This document shows, piece after piece, positions 1 through 8,480 of a stretch of 64,000 bases of DNA (positions within the stretch are counted from its first letter, which is position 1; every line of letters begins with the position of its first letter). This DNA comes from an uncultured Eubacteriales bacterium. Lineage in GTDB: Bacteria > Bacillota > Clostridia > Christensenellales > Aristaeellaceae. The stretch is from assembly GCA_902767565.1 (NCBI GenBank), contig CACXHY010000003.1, positions 1 through 64,000 on the forward strand. The letters are read 5' to 3'. Both the position numbers and the translations under genes were made by a program. The notes beneath the pieces are model-generated. The model was not told where the DNA came from and ran no database searches. It saw only the letters and a program-made list of their open reading frames with translations.

Positions 1-122
1 GGCGGGCGTGGTGTCCCAATCGAGAATTTCGTCAGCCAATCCACCTTCATCATAAAGGAAAAGCGAAGGCTGTAAAACCCTCGCTTATATATTACTAATC
101 GGGATTTGTAGGAGGAAACAGA
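1..122. other. Leading intergenic stretch with weak hairpin
   Basis: No gene can be assigned to these bases. A short imperfect inverted repeat (AAGCGAAGG near 61 with CCCTCGCTT near 86) followed by an AT-rich tract could be a terminator of a gene to the left. A GGAGG at about 111-115 belongs to the acetyltransferase that starts at 123. An open frame on the minus strand crosses the window edge, but it is too short to judge. Confidence 0.3.
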
Positions 123-998
123 ATGTCATTCGATAATATGATGCCTTGTTCTGAAGAAGACGCTGAATTGATTGAAGAACAGGCCAGCCGGGCGTTTGAT
201 ACCATCGCTCCGCCCGAAGAGGCTGCCGAGGAAGAAGAATTCGTGTATAAAGTCACAGATGAAAAAGGAAGCCTTCTCGGAGGGTGTATTCTGGCTGTCG
301 ATGCACGGAAAACAGCGTCGATTTTCGATCTGTGGGTGGAGGAAGCATACCGCTGTCAGGGAATTGCTTCCGCGCTGATCCAAGAGGCCGAGAAGAAAGC
401 AAGAGAGCTTGGCTGCTATCTCGCCATGGTCGGCACTTTCGATTTTCAGGCAAAACCGTTCTACGAAAACCATGGCTATATGGTGAATGACACAATGACG
501 GGTGTGCCGAAGGGACATGCGCACTATTTCATGACGAAAAGGCTCGACCGAACCGTTACCCAACATGATCCTTCAAATCCAAATCAATATGAGATTATCC
601 CAGGCAGCGAAGAAGATGCGAAGTTCCTCTCCGGCAGGCTGCGCAGGCACGATGAAGCATTCGCGCCGCGCGAGCACGAATACGTTTCCATCGGGAAAAA
701 GGTCATGGACGAGAACGGCAGGATCATTGCCGGCCTTGTCGGCGGCGTAGACGGATGGAATGGCACAGATATCGATGCGCTTTGGGTGGACGATCCGTAC
801 CGGAGGCAAGGGATCGGCACCCGGCTGCTCCGCCAGTTTGAGCGGGAGGCCAAAGAAAACGGCGCAAATGTTGTGTTTATTGAAGCATATGATTGGAACG
901 TGGGATTTTTCAGAAAGAACGGCTATGAGACAGTGACTGGCATGCTTGAGGATTATCCGAAAGGTCACACCATGTATTGCATGCAGAAGCCGCTTTGA
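123..998 (+). CDS. Tandem GNAT-family N-acetyltransferase
   Basis: A 291-residue protein made of two GNAT (Gcn5-related acetyltransferase) domains in series, roughly residues 1-140 and 150-291. Each half has the acetyl-CoA pyrophosphate-binding motif: RCQGIASALI around residue 80 and RRQGIGTRLL around residue 230. Each also ends with the FYENHGY / FFRKNGYE strand-turn typical of the fold, and both share the phrase YPKGH or VPKGH near the end, so the protein probably arose by internal duplication. The start has GGAGG 7 bases upstream. Double GNAT proteins acetylate small amines, antibiotics or ribosomal proteins; the substrate cannot be read from sequence. It stands alone, with a strong terminator-like hairpin 70 bases downstream. 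Confidence 0.88.
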   Translation: MSFDNMMPCSEEDAELIEEQASRAFDTIAPPEEAAEEEEFVYKVTDEKGSLLGGCILAVDARKTASIFDLWVEEAYRCQGIASALIQEAEKKARELGCYLAMVGTFDFQAKPFYENHGYMVNDTMTGVPKGHAHYFMTKRLDRTVTQHDPSNPNQYEIIPGSEEDAKFLSGRLRRHDEAFAPREHEYVSIGKKVMDENGRIIAGLVGGVDGWNGTDIDALWVDDPYRRQGIGTRLLRQFEREAKENGANVVFIEAYDWNVGFFRKNGYETVTGMLEDYPKGHTMYCMQKPL

Positions 999-1014
999 CT
1001 GGCGCACTGACCAA

Positions 1015-1115
1015 TTCCAGTTTGTCGAGCCGCTGTTGGAACGGAAAACTCGGGAATAACAGAGCATTAACTGAGGTATATCCGGAAAAACCGGATATAC
1101 CTCAGTTTCAAATGG
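1015..1115. repeat. Dispersed intergenic repeat, copy 1
   Basis: About 100 bases beginning TTCCAGTTTGTCGAGCC and running through a perfect hairpin recur at 22681-22777 with scattered substitutions. The shared order is the TTCCAG... opening, a GGAAAAC block, a GGGAATA block, then GAGGTATATCCG and CCGGATA. Both copies lie in gene-poor, decayed DNA. This is probably a remnant of a mobile element or a small non-autonomous repeat. The copy here keeps the full hairpin and the second does not. Confidence 0.7.
1069..1107. terminator. Perfect 17-bp inverted repeat (terminator-like)
   Basis: AACTGAGGTATATCCGG, a five-A loop, then the exact reverse complement. It lies inside the dispersed repeat and 70 bases after the acetyltransferase stop. 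Reading either way it is followed by only a short T or A tract, so it may act as a terminator or be the palindromic core of the repeat. Confidence 0.6.
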
Positions 1116-1227
1116 CAGCAGAGTCATCGTCTGTTTCTTCGTCGTCAAGCTCTTCGTCGCGCTGACTGCCATAGAGCTTTTTGATAACACCCTGCCAGAA
1201 GACCGGGATCTCCAGATCGATGAGCAC
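1108..1227 (-). pseudogene. C-terminal remnant of an acidic-tailed protein
   Basis: The minus strand reads VLIDLEIPVFWQGVIKKLYG then an acidic tail (DEELDDEETDDDSA) and a stop at 1108. The hydrophobic and basic run followed by a highly acidic tail looks like the end of a real protein, but no start, ribosome-binding site or upstream domain is present. I do not recognise the family. It overlaps the end of the dispersed repeat, suggesting that both belonged to the same lost element. Confidence 0.4.
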
Positions 1228-1240
1228 ACAGAACGATGAT

Positions 1241-1300
1241 AAAGCCCCTGTACCTGACCGGATTGATCACGCAATCCAAACTCAGGCACAGGGGCTTTTT
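1241..1300. terminator. Bidirectional terminator-like inverted repeat
   Basis: AAAGCCCCTGT at 1241-1251 pairs with ACAGGGGCTTT at 1288-1298 and is followed by TTTTT. Inner bases TACCTGA and TCAGGCA extend the stem partly. The rest of 1300-1544 is decayed sequence with a GGGGCTTGGGGGCGGAGCC block of the sort seen in Clostridial mobile elements; no gene is visible. Confidence 0.6.
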
Positions 1301-1544
1301 CCTATTATGGGCGAAAGCCAAACGGAGGATGACGCAGGCAGCCTTCTCAACCACAGAGCTATGCTCTGGCTTTCAGGGGCTTGGGGGCGGAGCCAACCAA
1401 CAAGCTATTGCACTTTGTCAGACAAGTGCATTGCTTGCCGCTATCAACTCGTTTGTTTTTATTTAACGGTTTGCTGCTCAGATTTGACGGAATAACACGG
1501 ACTTTTTCGAGACGCGGAAATATGTCAGATAACAGCTCCAGCAA

Positions 1545-2603
1545 TCAACTCGACTGTTGTTGATGAACGGTTTGCTGTTCCACCTTCCGAAAACGATCTG
1601 GTGTTACACCGAACATCTGCTTGAAGCTGCGGATGAATTGCCTCGTATCACTATAGCCAATCTCATCACATATCTGATCCAGTTTCCAGTTTTTCGTTTT
1701 CAGCAGTTCCGCTGCCTTTCGGAGCTTAAAATCTTTGACAGTCTCTGAGAATGACCGCCCGGCCTGCTCCTGAAACATTCGGCTCAAATAGGACGTATTG
1801 TAATGAAACTCTTCAGCCAGATCGTGGAGCGTGATCGTGCGATAATGATTGTACATGTAGTTGACCATGTCAAGCAGTCGCTTATCTCTAAGAGCAATAC
1901 TATAGAGTGGCTGCATCGTGTCCATATATCGCTGAAGAATATATGTGATCAGAGTGGTTGCAGTCGTTTCCATCAGTTCGTTTCGATAAGGAAGGCTGAG
2001 CTTTTGTTGCTCAAACAGAAAAAGCAGCATGCTTTCGGCAGCAGGGTCTTCACCGCACTGAAAACTGATCGGGTAGATCATGGAGGGCAAATGCGGAATG
2101 CTCATCTTCACGAAGTGGCTGAGCCTGATTTTCATGGTAAGACACAGCGAGTCGCCGACAGCAATGAGCTGGTGTCTGGTCGGAACCGGGATGAGAATAA
2201 AGCTGCCTTCCTGCTGGATCACCTCGTTCTCACCGACTCGATGAATACAACTGCCCCGAAGCACATAAGCGCATTCGATAAATTCGTGTGAGTGGGCAGG
2301 TATTTCAATGTAACGGAGCAGCTTTTCTATGGCAACGTTCATGTCAGACGGCATGAAGTCCGCCTCCGTCAGGCCGGTATTTCCATATCTTTCGTGGAAA
2401 GAGGCGACAATCTGTCCCTGCTCCCGAAGAGCAAGCGGGTCATTGATGGCTTCCAGGGTATGCCGGTCGGCTCCATGCATCACCAGATATAAATACTGAC
2501 CGTGCCGGAGCATGGTTCCTGTTCTGCGGAAGGAATCAAATCCTGCCTTCTCATACGGATCCAGACGAGACAACTCCCGAATCAGATGATTGTAGTTTGC
2601 CAA
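1545..2603 (-). CDS. AraC-family transcriptional regulator with cupin sensor
   Basis: A 352-residue protein. Residues about 80-180 form a cupin-like sugar-sensing domain (EIPAHSHEFIECAYVLRG). Residues about 245-345 are an AraC/XylS double helix-turn-helix, with the signatures LAEEFHYNTSYLSRMFQEQ and ICDEIGYSDTRQFIRSFKQ followed by the usual GVTPDRFR. The start is TTG, chosen because GGAGGG lies 7 bases upstream and no ATG fits. It is transcribed away from the esterase-GPH-glycosidase operon across a shared promoter region, so it is very probably that operon's sugar-responsive activator. Confidence 0.92.
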   Translation of the reverse strand: MANYNHLIRELSRLDPYEKAGFDSFRRTGTMLRHGQYLYLVMHGADRHTLEAINDPLALREQGQIVASFHERYGNTGLTEADFMPSDMNVAIEKLLRYIEIPAHSHEFIECAYVLRGSCIHRVGENEVIQQEGSFILIPVPTRHQLIAVGDSLCLTMKIRLSHFVKMSIPHLPSMIYPISFQCGEDPAAESMLLFLFEQQKLSLPYRNELMETTATTLITYILQRYMDTMQPLYSIALRDKRLLDMVNYMYNHYRTITLHDLAEEFHYNTSYLSRMFQEQAGRSFSETVKDFKLRKAAELLKTKNWKLDQICDEIGYSDTRQFIRSFKQMFGVTPDRFRKVEQQTVHQQQSS

Positions 2604-2648
2604 GGTGTCCCTCCGTTCTTTCCCATCCTTGCTTCTTGCACGTTCTAT

Positions 2649-2677
2649 ATTATATCTTCCCGAAAGGTAAAATTCAA
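2649..2677 (-). promoter_or_regulatory. Promoter of the AraC regulator gene
   Basis: On the minus strand TTGAAT (2672-2677) and TATAAT (2649-2654) are separated by 17 bases, an almost ideal sigma-70/SigA promoter. It lies 45 bases ahead of the TTG start. Confidence 0.75.
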
Positions 2678-2725
2678 CCTATCATAAGCGTAAAATGGCG
2701 GTATTATTTTATTTTATATTATGCC

Positions 2726-2731
2726 TATAAT
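2726..2731 (+). promoter_or_regulatory. -10 element of the carbohydrate operon
   Basis: A perfect TATAAT with no recognisable -35 hexamer: the position 17 bases upstream reads ATTATT within an AT-rich run. A good -10 without a -35, next to a divergent AraC gene, suggests activator-dependent transcription. The first gene starts 60 bases downstream behind GGAGG. Confidence 0.6.
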
Positions 2732-2790
2732 AGAATACAGACAGTAAGTGTACGAACCGGGAAATCGTTGGAATTCGCGGAGGTGCAGAT

Positions 2791-3756
2791 ATGGGAAAGC
2801 TCATCAACGATCTCAAATGTGAGGCAGTGCAAAAAGCGGTTTACGCAAAGCTCTACAAGGGACATAAGCCCAACGAATGGGAACCGTGGAACGCTCCGGA
2901 AGTGAAAATGCTGGAAAACGGCATGGTTTGCCGCAGCGACGTCAAATACGGCGAAACCTATCCCAACAGCTTCGCGGACATCTGGTATCCCGATGACAGC
3001 GGGAAAAAGCGGCCTGTTGTGGTGTACTTTCACGGTGGCGGATTTATCTTCGGCAACAAGTCCGCTGGCGACCCGCTGCAAACCGGTGGCGGCGGTGTGG
3101 GAAAACTGGAAGCCATCGTGAAAGCAGGGTATATTCTCGTGAATGCGGATTACGCGCTGGCGCCTGAGTATCGTTTTCCAGTCCCCATCCGGCAGTGCGA
3201 TGAACTGCTGCGTTACCTGATATCTCATGAAGAGGAACTTCATCTGGACATGTCTCATGTTTGTCTTTCCGGAGGAAGCGCCGGAGCCAATATGACAGTA
3301 ATCTATGCTGCCTGTGTCTGCAATCCCGACTACGCCGGCATGCTTGGTGTCAATCCCGCTATGACACAGGAAAACCTGAAGGTCCTGGCCATCGACGAAG
3401 CCGCACTGGACGCCAGCGTATTTGACAGCAATATGTACGCCATGCTGGGCTGTGCTGTTGGAGCGAAACACAACACGCCGGAGGCGGTTGGCATCATCAA
3501 CGCAAAGAGCTTTATTCGTTACACATTCATTCCCAGCTGGATCAACGCATCGAATGAGCCAAACGATGAATCTGGCTATTTCATCACAGAAGGACGCGGC
3601 CTCAAAAAGAAGCTGGACGAGATTGGCGTGCCCAATGATCTGGTCTTCTTCCCTGGCGCAAAGCTGCCGCATGGCTATATGGATCAAATGGATCATGAAC
3701 CTCATGCCAAAGAAGCCTTTAAGAGGATGATGGCGTTTATTCAAAAGTACGTTTAA
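2791..3756 (+). CDS. Alpha/beta hydrolase, HSL-type carboxylesterase
   Basis: A 321-residue cytoplasmic esterase of the hormone-sensitive-lipase-like alpha/beta hydrolase type. The oxyanion-hole motif HGGG is at about residue 77 (YFHGGGFIFGN), the nucleophile elbow GGSAGAN near residue 166, and the probable catalytic histidine in LPHGY close to the end. There is no signal peptide. It opens the glycosidase operon, just after the operon's promoter, and ends 14 bases before the symporter gene. Role inferred from context: removal of acetyl or other acyl groups from imported oligosaccharides. Confidence 0.88.
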   Translation: MGKLINDLKCEAVQKAVYAKLYKGHKPNEWEPWNAPEVKMLENGMVCRSDVKYGETYPNSFADIWYPDDSGKKRPVVVYFHGGGFIFGNKSAGDPLQTGGGGVGKLEAIVKAGYILVNADYALAPEYRFPVPIRQCDELLRYLISHEEELHLDMSHVCLSGGSAGANMTVIYAACVCNPDYAGMLGVNPAMTQENLKVLAIDEAALDASVFDSNMYAMLGCAVGAKHNTPEAVGIINAKSFIRYTFIPSWINASNEPNDESGYFITEGRGLKKKLDEIGVPNDLVFFPGAKLPHGYMDQMDHEPHAKEAFKRMMAFIQKYV

Positions 3757-3770
3757 AGGAGGATACGGCG

Positions 3771-5273
3771 ATGGCAAAGAAAGAACGTGTCAACAAGCAT
3801 CCAGACTGGCGTCTCAGCGCACGGGAGCGATTCAATTACTACCTCTCTGACAGCGGCAGGCTGTTCGGCACCTCTGTGTTTCAGACCTTCATGACCGCGT
3901 TCCTGGCCCTGCGGGGCGTGAATCTGGCCGTGCTGGCGGGGGTGCTGCTGGTGCTGAAGATCATCGACGCGGTGGACGATGTGGTTTTCGGCTACCTGAT
4001 CGACAAGCTCAAGATCACGGAATGGAAGGCCTTTCGCAAGCTGACCGGCGAGGGCAAGTATCTGCCTTGGTTCAGGCTGACTTTCTTCCTGTTCCCGCTG
4101 TTCACAATCGTATTCTATCTGATGCCCTCAACGCTGCCTGTCGGCGCGAAGATTGCCTGGTTTGTGGTGAGTTATCTGCTCTATGACTTCTCCTGCACCC
4201 TCAACGAGGTGCCGATGAATTCCCTGGTGATGACGCTGACGGACAACACAGAGGAGCGGACACACATCATCACTGTGAAGGGAATTATTACGGTTCTTGC
4301 GGCAGTGATCGTGGGCGTAGCTTTGAATTTCCTGGTAGATCCGGTGGCTGGCCCGGGCTTCAGCTTTACCTCTGTTTCCATCGGTGCCATGATCATCTGC
4401 ACCGCAATCATGATCCCGCTGGTGCGAAGCGGCAAGGAATACAACACGGAGCTGAAAAATGTAGAAGAAGAAAACCAGCACGACGGCTATACCCTGCGGG
4501 ATATGTGGAACTGCGTGAAAACCAACAAGTACATGATGGTCTACCTGGTTTCCACGCTGATTGCGGGCGTTACGGCCACGTCTGCCGCCGTCAGCTCCCT
4601 GATCTCGTTCTATCTCTTTGAGGGCAGGACGATGGTCACCTCCGTTCCGGTGCTGATCGCCTTCATTCCGGGTCTTGTCATCAATACGCAGGCGGACAAG
4701 ATCGCCAGACGGTTTGGCCGCCGGAATTCTCTGATCCTCCTTGGCCTTGTGTTCGGGGGAATGTACATTCTGCAGTATCTGGTGGGCTATGAAAACATCG
4801 GGGCCTTCATTGCCCTGAGCACCATTGCTGGACTTGCCAATTCCCTGCGCTATGTCTTTATGAACTTTATCGCGCCGGATACCATCGAATACACCCGCTA
4901 TAAGACCGGCAAGGACTGTGCCGGCATCTTCTACTCTCTCAACGCCTTTGTCAGCAAGGCCGTGGGCGGCGTAGGGGCCAGCATCGGTCTGCTGGTGATG
5001 GGGCTCTACGGCTGGCATGAAGTGCAGGCGGAGAGCTATCAGCAGCTGCTGGACATGGGCATGGCTGTCGGCCAGGCAGGCTATCAGACGCCCCAGGCTA
5101 TCCATGGCATGTGGGTGGTCTACGCCCTGATTCCCGGCATCGGGTTCCTGCTGTCCACGCTGGTTCTGCTGCTGTACAAGCTGAAGGATCGGGATGCGGA
5201 ACTGATGGCCAAGTGCAATGCCGGTCAGATCACCCGTGAGGAATGTGAAGCACAGCTTTCGAGGAAGTATTGA
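3771..5273 (+). CDS. GPH-family sugar:cation symporter
   Basis: A 500-residue membrane protein with about twelve hydrophobic segments, of the glycoside-pentoside-hexuronide:cation symporter family (MelB/XylP/UidB type) in the major facilitator superfamily. Typical features are the early run LKIIDAVDDVVFGYLIDK, where the aspartates match the cation/sugar site region of MelB-type proteins, and IAPDTIEYTRYKTGKDCAGIFYSLNAF in the second half. It has GGAGG ahead of the start and its TGA overlaps the next ATG by one base. It is the only sugar transporter in the operon and is therefore the likely importer of the oligosaccharide or glycoside degraded by the downstream enzymes. Confidence 0.93.
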   Translation: MAKKERVNKHPDWRLSARERFNYYLSDSGRLFGTSVFQTFMTAFLALRGVNLAVLAGVLLVLKIIDAVDDVVFGYLIDKLKITEWKAFRKLTGEGKYLPWFRLTFFLFPLFTIVFYLMPSTLPVGAKIAWFVVSYLLYDFSCTLNEVPMNSLVMTLTDNTEERTHIITVKGIITVLAAVIVGVALNFLVDPVAGPGFSFTSVSIGAMIICTAIMIPLVRSGKEYNTELKNVEEENQHDGYTLRDMWNCVKTNKYMMVYLVSTLIAGVTATSAAVSSLISFYLFEGRTMVTSVPVLIAFIPGLVINTQADKIARRFGRRNSLILLGLVFGGMYILQYLVGYENIGAFIALSTIAGLANSLRYVFMNFIAPDTIEYTRYKTGKDCAGIFYSLNAFVSKAVGGVGASIGLLVMGLYGWHEVQAESYQQLLDMGMAVGQAGYQTPQAIHGMWVVYALIPGIGFLLSTLVLLLYKLKDRDAELMAKCNAGQITREECEAQLSRKY

Positions 5274-7570
5274 TGAAACGGGAAAGCTTCAACAGCGGTT
5301 GGCTGTTTTGCCCTGGCAGCGGAACGGCTCTGGAACGCACGATCAATGGCGCGCAGACACCAATCCCGGTGACGCTGCCCCATGACGCTATGATTTGTCA
5401 AGAGCGGGATCCCCAAACGGCCACTGGTAATGCCTCCGGCTATTATCCCGCCCAAACCGTTCACTATACCAAGGAATTCACATGGGATGACCTTTCCGGT
5501 TTTGCGTACCTGGAGTTTGAGGGCATCTATCAGAATGCGGCAGTATACATCAACGGGTGTCTGGCGGCGCAGCATCAAAATGGCTATACCGCTTTTACAG
5601 TCGACATATCGCCCTTCCTGAAGGAGGGAAAGAATACAGTCAAGGTGCTGGTGCGGAACGGGATTCCTTCCAGCCGATGGTATACGGGCACCGGCATTTA
5701 TCGGGATGTATGGCTTCTTCGGGGCGGCAGCGTTCATATTGCGCCAAACGGTGTGAAAATCACCGTGATGGAAGCGGATGAGGAAGCGGCTGCGCTGATG
5801 ATCCACACCACACTGGTCAATCGGGAACAGCGGAAGCAGACAATCCGTCTGCGTCATCGGATCGGCGATACAGAGATCAGCGTTCCGGTAACGCTGCTGG
5901 CGGGAGAAACCAAGACGGTAACGCTGCGCTTTACACTGGATCATCCAAGAATATGGAATGTTGACGAACCCTACCTGTACGATTGTGAGACTGTGATGGA
6001 GGGACTGGACACCGAGCACACCCGCTTCGGCGTCCGAATGCTTTCACTGGACGCAAGGCGCGGACTGCGCCTGAATGGCAAGTCTATCAAGCTCCGGGGC
6101 GGCTGTATCCATCAGGATCACGGCTTGATTGGGACGACGGAGCACCAGGCTTTGACCTTCCGGCGCATCCGAAAGCTCAAGGAAGCGGGCTATAACGCAG
6201 TTCGCTGCGCCCACTTTCCCACGAGCCGAACAGTCCTGGATGCCTGTGATGAACTGGGAATGCTCGTTATGCTGGAGCTCTGTGATGCCTGGACGACACC
6301 GAAGGTGGACTTTGATTATTCCACCCACTTCCTTTCTTGCTGGAAGCAGGACGCCTCGGCGATGGTGGATCTGGCCTTCAATCATCCCTCGGTGGTTTTC
6401 TATTCCGTCGGCAATGAAATCTGCGAGGTCAGCAATCCCCGCGAAGCACAATACGGCCGACAAATCTGTGACCATATTCGAGCACTGGATCCTACCCGCT
6501 ATCTCACCAACTGTGTGAATCCGGCACTTTCCCTGATGGATCGCATTCCGGAACTGGCTGTCAAGGCCGGGGCAGACATCAATTCCATTTTGAACGGGAA
6601 TGCGGAGGAGCTGGCCAGACTGATGGCTTCCCGGGAGATCGGCGAGCCATTGGAAGAGGCATTCAGTTATCTGGACATAGCGGGCTACAATTACGCCACC
6701 TTCCGCTATGAAGCGGATGGTGCGCAATATCCCCATCGCATCATGCTGGGCGCGGAATGCTATCCCGGCGCTCTCTATGAGAACTGGAAGCTCTGCGAAA
6801 AGCTTCCGCAGCTGATCGGGGACTTTGGTTGGGCGGCCTGGGACTACCTGGGCGAGGCCGGTGTCGGGCAGCACCGCTACGGCGAAGCGTTGGGATACGA
6901 TCTGTACGGTGCTTACCCCTGGCGGAGTGCGGGCTGCGGCGATTTCGATCTGATCGGTGACCGCCGTCCGGTATCCTACTGGCGTCAGATCATCTGGAGG
7001 CTTCGGAAGGAGCCCTATCTTGCAGTGCAGGACCCGGCCCACTACGGAGAGAAGCAGTCTCCCACCCGCTGGGGATGGTCAGATGCCCTTCGAAGCTGGA
7101 ATCACCGGGATTATGAAGGCAAGCCCATCGTGGTGGAGGTCTATTCCGACGCCGATGAGGTCGAGCTGCTTGTCAATGGACACTCGGTCGGGAAACAAAA
7201 AACCGAGCGCTGCAAAGCGCTGTTTACTACCGTTTATGAGCCGGGCGAACTGACAGCAGTCAATCTGCGCGATGGACAGGCCGCAGAAAGAGATTCTTTG
7301 TTGACCGCCTCCGACGAAGTTCACCTGGAACAGACGGACTGCGGTGGAGGGATCATCGAGCTGTCCGTGAAGGACGAAAATGGAATCCCGAACCCGGAGG
7401 CCGTGCTGACACTCATGGCTGAAACGGATGGGGAGCGTACGATCCTGGGCTTTGGCACGGCAAACCCAAAGAGCGAGGAAAACTATTTCGACAAGACCAT
7501 CCAAACCTGGCATGGCCGTGCACTCATCGTGACGCGCGGTGACGGAGAATTGAAGATCGAGGTGCAATGA
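5273..7570 (+). CDS. Glycoside hydrolase family 2 (beta-galactosidase-like)
   Basis: A protein of about 765 residues with the GH2 order: N-terminal jelly-roll sugar-binding domain (to about 165), immunoglobulin-like domain (about 165-265), TIM barrel (about 265-560) and C-terminal DUF4982-like beta domains (ADEVELLVNGHSVGK). The general acid is the E in SVGNEICE near residue 371 and the probable nucleophile the E in MLGAECYPG near residue 492. The short NAVRCAHFPTS motif is the usual GH2 signature. I take the ATG at 5273, which overlaps the symporter stop. No signal peptide, so it acts on imported sugar. Beta-galactosidase or beta-glucuronidase specificity cannot be separated by eye. Confidence 0.92.
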   Translation: MKRESFNSGWLFCPGSGTALERTINGAQTPIPVTLPHDAMICQERDPQTATGNASGYYPAQTVHYTKEFTWDDLSGFAYLEFEGIYQNAAVYINGCLAAQHQNGYTAFTVDISPFLKEGKNTVKVLVRNGIPSSRWYTGTGIYRDVWLLRGGSVHIAPNGVKITVMEADEEAAALMIHTTLVNREQRKQTIRLRHRIGDTEISVPVTLLAGETKTVTLRFTLDHPRIWNVDEPYLYDCETVMEGLDTEHTRFGVRMLSLDARRGLRLNGKSIKLRGGCIHQDHGLIGTTEHQALTFRRIRKLKEAGYNAVRCAHFPTSRTVLDACDELGMLVMLELCDAWTTPKVDFDYSTHFLSCWKQDASAMVDLAFNHPSVVFYSVGNEICEVSNPREAQYGRQICDHIRALDPTRYLTNCVNPALSLMDRIPELAVKAGADINSILNGNAEELARLMASREIGEPLEEAFSYLDIAGYNYATFRYEADGAQYPHRIMLGAECYPGALYENWKLCEKLPQLIGDFGWAAWDYLGEAGVGQHRYGEALGYDLYGAYPWRSAGCGDFDLIGDRRPVSYWRQIIWRLRKEPYLAVQDPAHYGEKQSPTRWGWSDALRSWNHRDYEGKPIVVEVYSDADEVELLVNGHSVGKQKTERCKALFTTVYEPGELTAVNLRDGQAAERDSLLTASDEVHLEQTDCGGGIIELSVKDENGIPNPEAVLTLMAETDGERTILGFGTANPKSEENYFDKTIQTWHGRALIVTRGDGELKIEVQ

Positions 7571-7571
7571 C

Positions 7572-8480
7572 ATGGCGTTTATGGCAATCAAACGGGCGTT
7601 GATGAACGCCCGCTTCCATAAAATCAACAAGCATTATAAGACCGATCCCGTCGTCGGGGATCGCTGCTTTATCCAGCGCGAAGGCAAGGATCCGGTAGAA
7701 GTGCTCTTCTACTATCCCGAACAGCGGGAGAATATGCCGGTATTCGTCCAGATCCATGGCGGGGCCTGGGTTGGCCTGGACGCGGTGGACGATGACCGCT
7801 ACTGCCAGCGGTTGAGCGAAGAGTTGGGGGCTTTTGTTGTCAATGTGAACTACAAGCGGCTGTATGACAAGAGCTTCCCTTATCCGCAGGAGGAGGTCGT
7901 GGATACCGTCAAATGGCTCAAGGCTCACGCAAAGCAGCTGGGCATCGACCCCGACAGGATCATTCTTTCCGGCGGCAGCGCGGGCGGACACCTCACGGCA
8001 GGCTCCGCCATCCTGCTGGCACAGCAGGGCATACAGGTCGCGGGCCAGATCATGGAGGTGCCCTTTCTAGACTTTACGCACACGATCCCCATCGATTTTC
8101 CGGAGGGAGACAAGCTCTACAAAATGATGTTTGAGCTCTATCCGCCCAAGCTGCCTCTGGACAGCGAGGTGCTGTCCCCGGCGGCGAAGATCACAGAGGA
8201 AACGCTGGAAAAGCTCTCCCCGGCAGTCGTTATCGTCTGCGGTCGAGATCCGCTGCATCCCCAGGGAGAACATTATGCGGAGCTTCTGAAACGGCACGGC
8301 AAGCTGCTGGATCTGAAAATGTACGAAGACGGCTATCACGGCTTCGGTACCGACAAAGTTGAGGAAAAGCCGGCACAGGACAAGCTGCGGGAGGACTGCT
8401 TCCGCTATAAGGTGGAAAAGGCAAGGCAACTCTATGCGATGAGCGGGAGGGAAAACCATGGCAAAGCGGAAAACGCATAA
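7572..8480 (+). CDS. Alpha/beta hydrolase esterase
   Basis: A 302-residue esterase with the oxyanion motif QIHGGAWVG near residue 60, the nucleophile LSGGSAGGHL near residue 136, an aspartate in CGRDPLH and a histidine in YHGFG near the end: a complete Ser-Asp-His triad of the BD-FAE/alpha-beta hydrolase-3 type. It starts one base after the GH2 stop and its 3' end overlaps the next reading frame by 23 bases, so the genes are translationally coupled. The second of several esterases in the operon; a sugar-ester deacetylase is the likely role. Confidence 0.87.
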   Translation: MAFMAIKRALMNARFHKINKHYKTDPVVGDRCFIQREGKDPVEVLFYYPEQRENMPVFVQIHGGAWVGLDAVDDDRYCQRLSEELGAFVVNVNYKRLYDKSFPYPQEEVVDTVKWLKAHAKQLGIDPDRIILSGGSAGGHLTAGSAILLAQQGIQVAGQIMEVPFLDFTHTIPIDFPEGDKLYKMMFELYPPKLPLDSEVLSPAAKITEETLEKLSPAVVIVCGRDPLHPQGEHYAELLKRHGKLLDLKMYEDGYHGFGTDKVEEKPAQDKLREDCFRYKVEKARQLYAMSGRENHGKAENA

